From Tyto alba (taxonomy: Eukaryota; Chordata; Aves; Strigiformes; Tytonidae), in the NCBI RefSeq assembly GCF_018691265.1, contig NW_024881322.1, positions 3,534,001 through 3,598,000 on the forward strand: a stretch of 64,000 bases of DNA. Reading direction: 5' to 3'. Positions 1 through 15,300 of this stretch are shown here, one piece after another. How positions within the stretch are numbered: position 1 is the first letter of the stretch; each line of letters begins with the position of its first letter. The notes under the pieces were generated by a model that saw only the letters and a program-made list of their open reading frames with translations, was not told the origin of the DNA and ran no database searches. Both the position numbers and the translations under genes were made by a program.

Positions 1-178
1 TTAGCCAACTTCTGATTGGCTTCCAGAAGATAACCAACCTTCAACATTAAACAGTTTTAAAGATTTCTTATGCAAGGTATTCAGAATGACTTAAGAACCA
101 TGTACTTCCCACCCCAAATCCACAACTGACAGAGTTGCTTATATAAAATATGCAGAAAACCTGAAACGTGAAACAAAC
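1..178 (-). other. DYNC1LI1 intron 5 (partial)
   Basis: This is the start of the intron downstream of exon 5, on the minus strand. None of the expected next residues (CDAISVLEKEHDYRDE) is encoded here, so exon 6 lies outside the window. Confidence 0.8.
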
Positions 179-348
179 CTTTGTACAAACTACTACTACT
201 GGAATGCCTAAGTTACATGTTAGTGTATCTGCACCCAGGGGTAAAATCACACTGTCATCTTTGTCTTCCTGTAATGAAGTATTTCTTCTCTGTGGAGAAG
301 CTGGAAAATCCTCGCCTGGTTCTATATATTCCTGGAAGTCTCTTACCA
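179..348 (-). CDS. DYNC1LI1: DYNC1LI1 coding exon 5
   Basis: This 170-nt exon encodes the end of Leu191 and residues 192-247. It holds [14 protein letters not shown], then SPQRRN, and the β-strand [10 protein letters not shown]. The Ser-Pro of SPQRR corresponds to the site reported as a mitotic CDK1 target in human LIC1; this is established knowledge of the family and the numbering is approximate. The acceptor is TTTACTTTCAG|TG. The donor AAG|GTTTGT fits the consensus poorly. The frame beyond the donor runs on only briefly and loses homology, which supports the boundary. Confidence 0.93.
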
Positions 349-3300
349 CTGAAAGTAAAAAAAGTGATATTAAAAGATCAGCTACTTTATTATTTCAACA
401 ATTATTTCCACTGCCATTGATCTTTAGCACTATTATATAGTATTTCTGCTTCTTTATGTTGAAAAAATTGAGCATGCACCAAGTGCTGACTACTCGTTTG
501 CTCTGTGCAGCACAAGAGAGAACTAGTAAGTTGGAGATCTGCTTGAGCAGCAGCCAGAACATGATCAGATGAAATTGTCCATAAGGACAGCATTAACCCA
601 TCTTTATTTTATCACTGTGGAACCACTAGGCAGTTGCTATTAATTATTGCTTGATATATTTCCTAAAGGACACAAGTTTCCTTGCATTCTTCTTGGCAAA
701 ATTAATGGAACAGTTTGTTAGCATAAATTAAGCCTTACATATATTGCTTAGCTGCTACCGTGTACCAGGTTTTACCTACAACCCCTTTGTCCACTCCTGT
801 CTGTCTCTCTGTAAAAGTGAATCTAAAGTGATAATAAGCAAAAAGATTAGAATGCACAAACAGTAGTTATTAATTAGCTTTATAATTAGTTAATAGCATG
901 TTAAATATTTGGTATGCTTTTACAATAGATTAGATACTATTTAAAAATTCAGCAAAGGAGAGTAAATCAGACTATAGCAAGAATTAGGAAAAAAGCAAAA
1001 GTTTTACGTGCAAATCTTGTCAGATGCCGATGCATGCACCCAAGCCTCTAAATACACAGCCACTTGCTATTCCTACAGTCAGGGATGCAATATTAGGCAT
1101 AAAATGGCTGTACATTTCACATCATGTCCTGCTTCACACGGCAGAAGCAAGATTCTACCAAAACCCACCACTGATCACTCTTCCATGAGTAATACATCCC
1201 AGGTTCAGCCAAAAAGTCAAGCAGCAAGACAATTTAGCTGACTCATGCACACTAGCAGCTAAGTACTCCAGTATATTCTTACTGCTTTGTCCTGATTTAT
1301 GTTAATCTAACCCTACCTTCACTAAACTGATTGAAGCCCTCTGAGTTTATACCTAGAAAAGTATTTGTTGAATTAACAGAGCAAGACTTATTTCAACATC
1401 CTACAGAAAAAAAGTGTGTTAGGCCAAGATTATTCAACTTTTCCACAGATCTTGGAGTTCCCAAACAAAAAGCACGTGCGCAGATTATCACCTCTACCTG
1501 AACAGTCATCTCGGGCTCTGATTCAGGGAATGCTGTCACTTCAGTCTGGTCTGAGACCTTCTGAGAGCCTCCCATATTGACCGTGCTTTAAACCCAGAGT
1601 TGTCACCAAGATATGTCAGCCACTCACGAGAATCATTCCAACACAGCGTCCTCTCTGTTCTGGGATAATTGCACGCTAAAATAAAAGTCACACTATTCCA
1701 GTGCTAGAAGTCCTCCAGTGGATTTCTAAAATTCTTGCTGTAAGAGCACGACACACTAATTTTTATACAAATACAGAAAATGGTAAAAAGGAGAATTGTT
1801 TTAGTGTATCACAGCTCAAAGACTGTGGAATACAAGCTAAGGTCTTCCTTAGAGACACAGTTCAAGTGACCAGGACCCAAGGCTTCATTAGGCACTGATG
1901 AATTCAGGAAGAGCTACACCAACCCTTCGCAGACAGCTGCTGTGTATCCCTCAATGCCCTCCCATACCAGTTTTAGTCCTGACAGGGTCTGTCTTTGTGT
2001 GGAGTTAAGTTGTGAGAACTGAAAGACAAGCACAGCATCATGGCTCCAGAAAACTACACATACAAACCCTTAAGTAGATTTCAGTCCTGTTAGCAAGTTA
2101 AATCAGTGCACAGAAGCACTGACCCTGACACAAGAATAAAGTAGGACCATGTAGCCAAGTCAGGCAAGCAAGATTCCTCCCTCCTCCTTTTGGCAGTGTC
2201 AAGCTGCTGCCCGCCAAGCTGAAGCCACATCACAAGAGGTTCAAAACTACTACAGCTTCCAGTCGTAATCTGGTCTGTGTCTAAGGCTCCTATTATACCC
2301 AGCACACAGACCACCAGTATCTAAGAATTAGACCAGACAATAAAAGAACAAAAGAGCATACAAAACTTTTACTGAGTGGCTGTTTTCCTTTGATTCACAT
2401 TTTCTGGATTTTGTAGAGCGGTAGTTTCACTAGTCTGTTCGCTCAGCCAGTAGAGAAACAAAACTATCAGCTAGAGATATTCATAGATATTAATAGGTAA
2501 CAGAGATATTGCATCCTTACTACTTTCACCCAGTAGAATCCTACCCTGAAACTGTTCAGGGGGGTATTTAACACATGCAACCTCCCGCTCCTAAACAAGT
2601 TCTTGTTGTGGAAGGTAAGATTCTCAGGGATGTTACTTCCCTTAGAAGAATCTCTCTCTTAAAAGAATAAACAAACCAACCAAACCCTCCCCCCACCTTC
2701 CACCCCCATTCCAAAGTATCTACAACTGTCACCTTATGGGCTCCTTTATCACAGCACAGCTACAACCCGCATTTCTGAAAAAGCTATTCAGCAATCTGGC
2801 CATCAGTTCCTTAAGAACATACCAGTTCCAGAGAGCAACTTCAGACTTGTAAACAAAGTTTAATCGACTATTTGGTCTCAACACACAGCTTTCTCAAATG
2901 CTCTTCCTTGTAGTAATTCACTGAGATCTGAATGGGAAAGACTCATGTTTTAGTACTCCAAGGGAAGTAAAATGGCTGCCCAAAAGTGATACAGAGCTGT
3001 GGTGTTAGTGAGTTCAGTCAGTTTAAGGAATCCTGCAAAATCTTTGTGCTATGCATGTTTAAAAAGACAAGACACTGACAGAGCTATATCATACACATGC
3101 CAAAACAAACATATAGCTGCATAAGTGTCAGTAATAATTATGATAAAACTCTTCAAGTATGAAGGGCCCAGGAATTACCATGCTGTCATGAATCCTCTCA
3201 ACATTTACACTTTTGGCAGGCAGAGAACAGGTGCCAGGTTCTATAGACTACTAGTTACAGGAACAGTTAAGAAGTTGATGAAATGATTTGCCTCTTAAAT

Positions 3301-6300
3301 AAATACTTGAAAGCTAAGAAGTTTTTTCACTTGCAGAATCTTATCTAGAAAAATCTGTAAGAAGCAAGATTATAAATTCAGCTGTGTTCACTCTGAAAGC
3401 TTTTTTTTTTTTTTCTTCCTAAATTAAGGTACTTCTGCTAGGAAGAAATACTAGTATTGTTCATATAGCCACCTGAGACTTATTTGAAGCTTGACTTGCT
3501 TAATAACTCCTAATTTTAAGTAACATTTCCAAAGAATGAAAAAGACTGCAATGGAGAGATTAAATGGTGCAGAAAGCATTAAGCGTATTTGATTTAAATG
3601 GGTTCCTAGGTATTTGCAGAATACTCACACTTTTGTTCCATTTCTTTCATTTCTTCAGGAGGAATTTTTAACTTGTCAATATGTTCTCTTACAACACTTG
3701 CCCATTTTTGTAAAGAATCCAGTGCAGTCCAAGGCCTAGACATGTCTACTACCAACATAATTAGAGTGTCCTTTAGAGAGCTTGCCTCCATCGCAAATTT
3801 AAGAAGACCTTTGTGATACAGGTCACCATCCAAAATCCATACATTGCATCTTGTTTGGTCTACAAAAAAAAGGAAAAACTTTTTATGAGACCTAGTTGGA
3901 ACAGTCCACTACTTAATAGCTAATAGATCTTCTCTAGCCATGTAAAATACAAGGCAGAAAACAGATGACATGTTTTATAGGGCAACTGAACATACATAAC
4001 AACACAGCAGACTGCAGCTTGTGGAGACTCCACTCCTCTTCTAAACCCTGATGTTTAATGGCTGATAACTGAAGACCTTAAATACATTATCTGAAAGTAA
4101 GAATCCAGAGATAGCGTTCAACACTTCCAAAATTAATGTTCATCATTTTAGAGAGGGAAGAATGTTTTCTTCAGGACACAATTTAGAAAGGGAGAAATTA
4201 GGAGATTTTGGGGATACCTTCTCAGCCCCCGAACTGCTCAGTTCTCAAGGTCTGACATCTCCCCTTCAAAACCAATGTGATATGCCTATATAACTCAGAG
4301 TACAGAATGTACCTTGGCCCTTCAGAAAACTGGAGCAGAACTTAAGTTTTTAATTATTTAAATGGACTTAACAGACAAGAAAATAACTCTCCAGATTTGC
4401 AAAAGGACAGCCACCACACAAATAGTCCATCCCACAGCTTTTTTCCCCCCAAACCACCATACACTCAAATATTTAGAGACACTTCTGCAGTAAATTAAGA
4501 GTTGTTGATTCAAAATTAGATAGCTTAACATAATTACAGTTTGCCTTCAGGTCAATTTTTATTACTTGTTACAGAAGTTCTGAGAAAGACACTTAGATCA
4601 AACTCTTAATCTTCTTAACCATGGTCAAGTCATCTTGGAGACCAACAGTTAGACATGGAAGTGAGGAAAGCAGGTGATTTCAGAAAAAAGGGGCCAACTT
4701 CTATTGTTTCCCCTATCTGTATTTGTTCTTAATAGTATCCACAAGAGTTCTAATTTTTCCCTGCTGCTCCCAGTATATCCTTATTCACACCCCTCTCCCT
4801 CTAAGTATTGCCTCTAGATAATTCATCACAACCCTGCAGTGCCTGGTCATACTCCATCCCTTGTTTCCCCACATATAAACATCAATTATCCAGACCCCAA
4901 ATACCTGCAGTTACAGAATGGATCTTAAACATCTTTTTTACCTTCTAGCTATAAGCCAACTCAAGCCAGTTGAAACACAGCTTCTACTTTATTTCTCGTT
5001 CCTCCAGATTTTTCAAAGGTTGGTGGTTTCGCTTTTTTTGTTGTTTGTTTGGTTTTAAAATCTCCTTTAGTATTGCACACATTTTCCTACCCATCAATAT
5101 GTGATATGTAATCCTGCAGATTCTGATACCTTCAAGACAAAGATTTCTCTGTATGTGCAAAAAGGTAAATACTTCCTATAATAACTGAGATGCAAGGTAA
5201 GAGCCTAGGCATTTTTTTCTCTAGGCCTGAAGAATGTATCTCCATTCAGAATATTAGAGCTAAGACTGCCTCCCTGTTCTTTTCAGCCTCTTCTTTTGAC
5301 TGGTTCCTCTCCTCCTCTACCAACTAAGGGATCATTCATGTTATCTACTAAAGGAATTACAGTGAGAAACTTCCTCATGATACAAATCACTCATGGCCCA
5401 AACTGGACTCCTGCAAATTATAAAGAAAGAAAAGCATACCACTGTCATTCCAAATGCCGCTCTACTGAACCACTGCTTTCAAACTGGTGTAAGATATTAT
5501 TAGAAAAGCAAACTCACCATCTCGATCTTCGTCATGCACATTTAAATACAAATACTCCATTCCTCTTCCTTTTTTGTATTCCTCTATTCCTTGAATTTTT
5601 CCTATTAAGCTAGTTTTACCTGCTCCATCTTCACCTGGAGAGAGAGAAGTTAGATATCACTCAACCTTTAATCACAGTTACGTATTAAAAAAACACCTGG
5701 AGCAAGAAGGAAACCGCATACTAACAGGGTGACTGAGCTCATTCAAGTTTTGAAACATAACTGGCTTTGCCCAAATCATCTGTCTGTTCAAAGTGCATCC
5801 CTCATCTTCAAATCTTATTTCTGATTACTGATAAATGCAACTATGCCACTAATGAGCCTATTTGAAATAGGCTCTTACACATCTCTTTAAAAAGATACCT
5901 TCAGGAGTAAACACATCAAACAATTTCAGTCTTTCAACTGCAACCAAAGTGGTAACAAAGTCTTTCTAAAGTAGAGTTCAAGTCACAGTTAGCTCATCTT
6001 ATGATCAGAAGAATACGAGGTAGAACTCTCTCATACCAAACAGCACACAACACACGGCTGAGTGGGGCAAATCTGCTTTCGTAGCTTTTATGGGTTGGTT
6101 TCTTTGAATATTTTCTCCCTTACAGGTCTAAAGAAATCTTAAAAGGGGGTGACAAACAGTAAGTCTGTTGCCTTACAACACAAGTGTATTTGGGTACACA
6201 CACAGTGATAAACCTGCAATCCAGATCCACTCACTCCTATCCTCTCCCCTCCAAAGGGAGCTCAGGTAACCAGTGAACCTTACAGCTTAAGCACAGCGTA

Positions 6301-9300
6301 AACACCTCAACTACTGCCAGAGACTCTCCTTGAAAATCTATAAAAGCCATATATCCCAGAGCTGGAAAACTGCACATGCAGTTTTTCCAGTTTCAAAGAG
6401 CGATCATGCTGAATTTGGACACAAAGCAGCATTTTGCCACTCTAATTTGGCAGTACAATGGGTACATAACAGTCAGACATCAGAAAATTCTTGGAACTCA
6501 TTCACAGATTATAAAATTAAGATTAAAACCAGGGTCCTAAGAAGGACCTTATCAGTTTTATGCCAAACAGAACATTCCTCCCTCCCCCCCGCCCCCCAGG
6601 TCTCTCCTGTACAGGAAGAGTATAAACACTTGCTTTTAACTACATAACGGAGTTCAAGGACGACAATTCTCACTGCTAAACATAATGAAGTTTTTCCTTT
6701 AAGGGGAACTGACCATGATCTTACAGACAATGTTATGGCTACATTAAGAAGACTACAGATGTAACTACAGAAAAGAGCCAAAAAATCATACTGTGATAGA
6801 CTGATTTTGAATTTACTCAGCATATCATTTCCCAAGATTACCGCATGAAATCTTCAATTTAGAGTTCAGCTTTATTTTCAGATTTCACTAATAGTCTGTT
6901 TACTCTACATTGCCCAGGGGATCTTACTCAATGGAATGAAAAGGCCTTAAATAAATAAATAAATTAAATGAGAGAAAAATAAGACCAGAACTGAATTGTA
7001 GAATCTGGTTAAGCGCTGATAAATTAAATGAAAAATTAAATTGTATCAGTTTAACTTCTTCAACATTTAAGAGTTTGTTTGCTAGTTCCTTAACTATATT
7101 AAAATAAGACACACCTAAGAAAACAATTAAAGCTAGTTTTAAATAAACATTGGAAAGCACAGCTATTTTCTATTCATACATCCAGCTTTTCCTCTTCTTG
7201 TGAGAATATTCTTTTAAATAAAAATTCTGCCCAAGAAGTGAAGAGTTCAAGCTTCGTCAGAGATGAATTACAATTCCTCCTCTGCCCTCACCCAAGTACT
7301 TATTCAAGCTTCTTCAATTTGTCATCTACAACTAGGGAGACTTTATTAAGAGCTGCTGCACTGACATGTTATGCTGCTGAATTTGCTATTACTTTTGCCA
7401 ACAAGTTCTGTATGATTCATTCTGTTATTTTACCTTTTTGAACAGGCAGCTTCAGTTACCTTGTGCCAGCAGAAGGCCCAAAAATTAAAACAAAACGAAA
7501 TTTGTTATTCCTTTTAATGAGGAGTTACACTTAATAGCTTTCTTAGTTTCTCAGAACAGCTGAGTTCTAGCCAAGTTTTCTTACATACTAGTTTGTTTCA
7601 GAGGTGGCAATACAGATTACGTGTTTGCATTGGGAAAGCTTAGCATCTTCTGTAAAGTACATCTGCCAGTTCTTAACAAAAGTGGCTCCAACTGAAGTCT
7701 AAGAAACATCTGCTATGAAAAGTTTTAAATATGCCGAAAGATACACTTAAGCAGTCTAAACTAAAACATTCTTACACAGATGCTAGTATCTATGCAACTT
7801 CATTGTTCGAAAGCGCTCATGCTAAACAAAATAGGCAAACTTGAAATACACGTCCCACAAGCCCCTTACTTATCATGGCTGTGTGTTGTGTGATTTCTTC
7901 CCCACTCCCATATTTCCAAATGCCTGAAGTTAACTGGAGTTCAATACTGTTAATATCTTACAGCAAAGTATGAGCTAGAATTTTATTTTCCCTCCTCAAG
8001 TTGCCCAGTAAGTATATTCAGACCCTACACAGAATGAAATGTTATCAGTATAGCATAAGACAAGTTGAGTTGATGTAAAATTAGTACCTTTGGACACATA
8101 CGCACACGCAACAGTAATTTCAGCCTTCCATCACAGAATTACTTAATCTGTTCTTCTCTCTCTACTCCCTTCTCCTTAGCAAATATCCACCCATTTCAAA
8201 ACTCCGAGATCAGGCAGGTGGACCACTGACATACATAATTGTATCATACAAGTTACTGCATGCAGAGAGCAGTGCTCATCATTCACTAGAAAGCCAGAAT
8301 GATGCATCAGTGATATTTGAAGGGATTGGTACTACCTTCATTAATTACTCAGGTAGACAAAGAGTTTACAGATGATACAGAAGAAACCAAAAGATCTGTG
8401 GAGAAAAGGGTTAGAAGCAATCAAGAGGTTCAAAACAAGCTAGCAATGCATAAACCAACTAGCCTGCAAATAAAACACCACACTTGCGAGGGTGCAAGAT
8501 AGCTGCCTAGCCCTATTCCACAGAATATCGAGGGTTCTCAACAAATTAAGGACAAATTAAGTCAATATTATGTAAAAAGCTGCCAGAAAGTAGAACTAGG
8601 ACAACTGTATATGACATAAGGAATTCCCCCTTTTTGCCCGTACAATTCATTATGGAAAGTTAAGTAAAGATACCTGCCTTGGCCAAAAAAACATGCTAAG
8701 ACTTGAGGTTCCACCTACCTCTACTTTCTATTCTAGTATGTTGCATATACCTTTTAAAACTGTGACAGCTGCAGATGTATTTGTATACTTGTTATTGATT
8801 TATTTTTTCCAACATAAAGTCTTCATTATAAAACATCTGAAAAGTCAACACTTTGAACATACTGAGTTATGCTGGGAAAGAACAGCAGTATAATTTTGCT
8901 TTGTAGTTACTCTTCAGCAAGAATATCAAAATACAAATCAATCTTAAACCAGTGCTTATCCAAAACTCCTGAACAATTATTACAAATCTCATTAGCAAAT
9001 TAATTCTAAACATATGCAATGCTAGCTTTTAAGACTTTTCAAAAATCAAACATTTTATTGTAATGCCTTTAGTATGCATAGAAGCTTCTCTCCACCAGAG
9101 GAGGGGGGAAATATCTGTGTGAAAATTAGAGTATATTAGCTATGTTAGATTTGATAGATAAGGTACAGCACAGTAATGCAATTAGCATTAAGTACTACCA
9201 GGGACATATATGAAAGTATATGTGATTTTTAAAGAAAAATAACTTCTCAATAAGAATACATATATACACACATACTATATGGCATTTGAAATTACAAACC

Positions 9301-12300
9301 CTGAGATTTTTAGGCAGAGTTATCTTTTTTGCTTCTCTGGATATCTCTGAAGTATATGAAAAAGTAATGCTGCTTAGTTTCAGACAACAGGGAAATTTTG
9401 TATTCCTCAAACAACATTGCATATTAATATTATGAAACAGTTTGGGCTCTTTTGAAGTGCTACTGAAGCAATATATAAAACAGAGCCTCATGAGCCTTAA
9501 GAAAGAGTCATCATCATCATCAACCTCCTCCTCTTCCCTCCAAAATTTTGAAATGGAAAATCCTTTAGCTGTTTCTTTATTTCTAACTGTGCGATAATCA
9601 AATCAACAACTGACTTCTGTAAGCTCACAGAGCAAAACATTTCTGACACACAATTCTCGATATAGAATTGCAAGGTAGAATAAAAATCAACTAGATTGTT
9701 GCTAATTTAAGATTCTGCATCCTTCTTTTGCAAGTAACATAAAAGGTCCTCCTTTTCCAAAGTAAATCATAAAGAACTACAATTCTCCATCACGTCAAAC
9801 TACACTTACGCATTAATACGACAGAGAGGAAACAGAAGTGATGCTCCTACCAAGCAGTGCTATACACCAAAGCTGAACAGAAGTAAGAGGGACAAATTTC
9901 ATTTGGCAGAAGACTCAGGCTAGGAAGCAGTTGAAACAAAGCCAAACCAATCTGCTTACACACCGTATTTCACCGTCTTGTTAACAAAATAGAAAGTCTT
10001 GTACTCAACTAAACATAAAGCCGTTTCATTTTTATCCCCACACGGCTACACTTGACTCCTTCGATGAGCTGAAGTTTGGGGTTGTGCTGGTCAAAGCTCC
10101 CCTGTCCAAGGTGCTACACTGTCTACAAGACAAGAGTTTGAAGACATCCTTCTTGTTCATGTCCTCAAAGATACAGGATGCCATAATACAAAACCCTGCC
10201 CAGCCTCCTCCCTCCTCACCACTCCAGGCAAAAAGTATGTTTATTGAGTGGAAAATGGAGTGTCACTAAATGTTCTGCTCCAATACAGAATTTAGCAGAG
10301 CAGCCACCCGTAGATGGGAAGGCTGGGCATTGAGGTGAATGAATCACCTTCTGTGAATGCAGGCAAGCAGGCACTTACCTGCAAACTGCTACTGAAACTG
10401 TTCAACCATAAGCTGTCATATTAGTGAGAACTTAAGCTCTCTATTACAGAGCTTCCCTAAACTTTCAATTAAACATTTTAAAGTTAATATTTCCTACTCA
10501 TGTTACTTCCACATTTCTTTCAGTTTAGAAAAATAAAACTGAAGTAGATTTTCACTTGTCTTAAGACACTTCTTACTTCTTACAGAAGTCTGTACATGGA
10601 AAGGCAATCAATGTGTCGTCTCCAAGACAGACATGAGTTTTGACTTTTTATTTAAATTGCTTCTCCATTGTAAAGTATCAAGTGTGTTTAAAATATGCCA
10701 AGGCAAAGAAGCAAGAGGTGAATGTTTCTTTTGTGTCATCACTATTGTTGGTCTGCCCCTCTTACATCCTCCTGGTTCCTTGATGGAGTTTTTTTATTTG
10801 CTTTTTAAAACCATCAATTAAAATTCAGCTTGATATGGGAATTACACAACTCATCTCTAAAAAGTATCCTCAAGCAAGGCCAAGTACAATTACAGATACA
10901 GGTTCTAACTAACCACTTCCGCCTGCCCCAAGAGACATATTTTTGTAAACTAGCTTTATACTTTTTACAAAATAAAAGACAGCTTCTGGGTAGAACAATT
11001 CACATCTAATATTCTGAACACAAAATATTGAATACTTTTGTTAATAGAAAAAACACACCTCAAATATAATAGAACAAAGTCATCAAACCCAAACCTGAGT
11101 TATCAAACAGCACAAAGATGCCTTCCCAGATTCACAGAGCAATCCCTATCCTACACTGTGTGGAATGTCTGACTGCTAATACAGTGGAGTAAAGACACAA
11201 CAGTCTTCTTCCTACTAGAACCAAGTGCATGTGTACTGTAGCCATTTTCAAGATAAAAATACTACTCACAAGCTAATAACTGCCTTTTCTACAGCTGCGT
11301 ATTAGTGAAAGAGACTTGTTTACACATACTATACTAATTGAAGAACGCCTTTTGCAGAACAAGACCAAAATAATCAGAGTTAGGCAAATTTAGTTTGCTT
11401 TCAGAGAACTGAAGAACAAAATTAATTATACTGATGAGATCCTTCTCTAGAATCCCTCAAAACAACATGGAAGTTCACAATAAGTAGGTCATATCAAGTC
11501 TTCAAATAACTTGTGTGATTTACTCATCACACAAAAAAACCCCTCTCCTCTCAGTTTGTTTTACTCCACCAGACAAGTCTTTCCCCTCACATATGATGCA
11601 TTTGGTATCTTTGTGGCACTGAAAAATTAAATAACTTTTCTGATGAGCACCTTAATTGCACTTGTGTTACAATATGATAGAAAGCAGATTGTAGACAACT
11701 GTTCCAGCATGGCTTTTGTCAAGTCCTGCATAAGAATACAGTCTGACCATGGAAACAGATGCAGCAGTAACAGAGTTATATATGCTCTGAGAAAGCTAAA
11801 TATTGCAGAGAATACTATAGTGACTGTGAAGAGTATATGTATCTCATGCAAACCTCCTTCTTTAACACAGCTGCAAGTCATCCATTGTATGTTATCCAGC
11901 TTCACTACCAAAATAGAATAATCCTGTGTTATTATCAAAGGGGCATCTTTATCAGTACTCCTGCCACTAACCTGCCTGGAGAACACAGAAGCACAATTCC
12001 TTTCACTGTTCCTCACCCTTCAGAGCTATTTGAGGTAGATCCTGTAATCAGCAGCACCTCTGGTGAATCAGAGACAATTTAAAATACATGCAATTCAAAA
12101 ATTTCAGAACTTCCTGTACTGTTCTAAGTAAGTTTTACCACACAGCATCCATGTAACTCTAGCTTTTTGGGAAGGTATTAGTAGCAGGAAGGATACAACA
12201 ACGAAATACTACTTAGATCTAAAAAAACATAACTGTAAAACAAGCAATTGGAATTTTATCTAGGTCAATGTCCCATCAAAACAATTGACGCTTTAGAAGT

Positions 12301-15300
12301 ATAACTGCTGACTGAAACAAAACTTGCCTACATTTGGAAGGCTTTCATTGCCTGTAGAAGGTGAAGAATTTGCAAGAAGGAGGAAAACAAGCTATCTGAC
12401 TTAACTTCTGCAGTACTAGAGAATTAAGAAACATTTGAGATGAATAATATGGACAGTATCAACAAGCAGTATTTCATCAGCCGTAATGATAAAACGATCA
12501 CGGCAAAACTTTCAGCTATTTGGATAGGAAAAAATAAAGTGGAAAAGTAATTTTTAGTGTTGAATACAAATTTAAGTAAACAGATTTTATATACTCTCAT
12601 GACAATTCGTGGTATTACAACTTAATTTTAATGTTTACTATATTCCATGGGTCAACTAAAAGTAGCAAGCTAAAACTGCTCTTCAAGATGTACCATTTTC
12701 TACAATAACAGCCATTCCCAATACATGTACACACAGAAAAGTGTACCTGTAAATTAGCTGTAGACTGTGGAAACTTCTTCTCAAGCAGCCTGACAGCCAC
12801 TGGACAGGAGCAGAGCTCAAAGATTCAAACAATCAGGCCTGGCCCTGAAAAGTCTGGGGTAAAGAGAAAATGTGGACAGAAGGCAGCTGAACACTCACTG
12901 CCCACTAAACTCAAAGCCTTTATCATCAAGAGGGGTAGAACGCATAAAGAAAACCAAAATGCTAGTGATTCAGTAGAAGCATAAGACACTTGGAGTCAGA
13001 TCTGTATGTGTCACCAAATGTAGAATTACAGGCAAAGAATCTACTATGCTTCCGAGACAGGGGAATGGATGAAATACAAGACCAGATAGAAAGCAGCTGT
13101 TCTGTTCACTTGCAAGCTGGGAGTCTGTTTTTTTGTGCATCCTGGAATGACTTTGAACATTACTGCTTGCATGCATGCTGCGCTTTCCTGGATAAATGAT
13201 TAGTTTGGGTCTCTGAAACCAAGCCTTCACACATTCTATAGCACTATGGATTCCATCTGTAACCTGCAATGGTGACTTCTTAGCTGCTCCCTCTGTTCTA
13301 CTTGCTGGTTCAGATATAATTCTATCAGAAAGGGAATGAACAAGAGAGCTCCCAGTTACAAGCATCAGTTTTCTCACAGTCAACAAAAAGCACCTCCTCT
13401 GATCAGCTACCTTTATTACACAAGTGAGCAGAAGACAGTCCAGGAACAAAAAAGAAAACAAACCCCAGCAACAACACAATCACAGTCCTTTGGCTATCTG
13501 CAAAAAGTAGCTACAAGTGTCACCGAGAACACCCAATTTCCTTAAGAAAGCAGGGACATCCTCTAGCTTTGCTCACTATGACAGAACTGCCTAGGAAGCA
13601 GAACATACTTGCCTTACAGAAAAGTTTAGGATAGCTTGCATTTTGATTATTTGTTCATACAAGAGCAGGAAAATGCTTTTATGCTACATGCAGTGCCAAA
13701 CCAAAGTTTAATGTCTTCACAGAAAAAGTTATTGAAAAAATGTCTGCAAGTGAAACAGTTTTTGTGAAGTAAAACTGTAAGTTACTTTTTTGGGGGTGAT
13801 TTTGAGCAAAGAATTACCAGTATTACATGTTAACCTTCAGTTTACAAAACTATGTGCCATATCTGGAAATTAACATTTGGCATTCCAGTTTCCTCCAGTC
13901 TCCTGTGATGTTTTGAACTGCTTTCCAGGTTCTTAAAAATGAGATATTAACATAGCTAAAAATAAATACCAAAATAGCAGAATTAGCATGCCAGACATAG
14001 TCAGGTTCCCAGAACAACTAGGCATACGAGTATATTCAGTATTTGAAAAATATAAATGCTGTAGACAAATTAGAAAACTTGTCCTAGTAAACAAAAGAAC
14101 ACTACGTGGTGGGGTTTTCTGCTTGGTTTTTCTGTGGGTTTTTCAGGGGGAGGGCAGGTTGGAGACTTAGGGGCATTTTTTTTAATGCAGTTTGTATTGA
14201 GAACAAGCATTAATTTGTCACTACACATCATGTTTCAGCTGGGAGGCTCTGACCAACATAACTGTTTATACTGCAAACATTTGCCTACCACAAAATGAGT
14301 GAAAACCATCAAGACCCTGGTCAGCTTTACAACTCCTGCCTAAAAGTATTCAATGAATGATAAAACTTAAAATAGTCATGGCAAGAAGTGATCTGTATTA
14401 ATAACAAAAGCTAGTACAAGACTATTTAAAGGAATACAGTTTAAAAACAGAGGAAATGATAGATAACAGAGAAATTGCAAACACACAGCGCAAGAACCTG
14501 AAGAGACAGAACTTCACACACTTGAACTTGTCCAATCCAGAACACCTAAGACCCTTCCTTTCCCTGTGCCAGTGTACTTCAGGAGCAGCATCATGACCCA
14601 CAAGTGAACAGCAAAGTGTAATACATGGATTAGGTATTCTCACAAAGAACATGGCCATAGTCCTCATGGGCCAGCCCCCAGATCTGCTGCTGTTTCCTAA
14701 ACAGATGCCAAACTTTTTTTTTTTCTTGGACCACGGCTTTCTAAAAACCACAATTCCCAAGACAGAACTAGGATTTCTTCTACAGATCTGCACATCTTTA
14801 AAAAAAAAATGCATCAGTCAAAAAAAAAAGTTACATTAAGTCAACCTATAAGCTATATATGAACAGATAAAAAGAAAATTTCTATACAACAGATTAAACA
14901 TCACAAATTAAATGAACATTTGGAAACATTCTTCAGTGCCCACTCTAGTTCTGAAGGAAGCACAGTCTCCAGTTATTGAGTACCAAGGACTGCCTGACTA
15001 CAAAGAGAGAAAAACCAAGAGTGTAATATTCTTGACAAGGATCACAGCTTGAGAAAGAATCTTCCAGCTTCAACAAGGACAATCATCTAATTTAGTTTCA
15101 AAATATCATGTAAAAAGATGTCAATTATTATGAAATCATTCCTTTTGCTAGTATCAATAGAATTTCCAATCTCAATATGCTCCTTAAGGACGTAACATAA
15201 AAAGCAACAAATTAAAGGGTAGTAAGTCTTGCAACAGGTTCACTAGACCATTCCATCATCCTTGCACAGTTTTCGCCTTCACAGTCAGTTTTAAGTCACC

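Noticed and set aside
12970..13479. 169-codon minus-strand frame in DYNC1LI1 intron 2
   Set aside because: No recognisable homology, no start context and no fit with flanking exon phases. Another frame is also open on the opposite strand over part of it.
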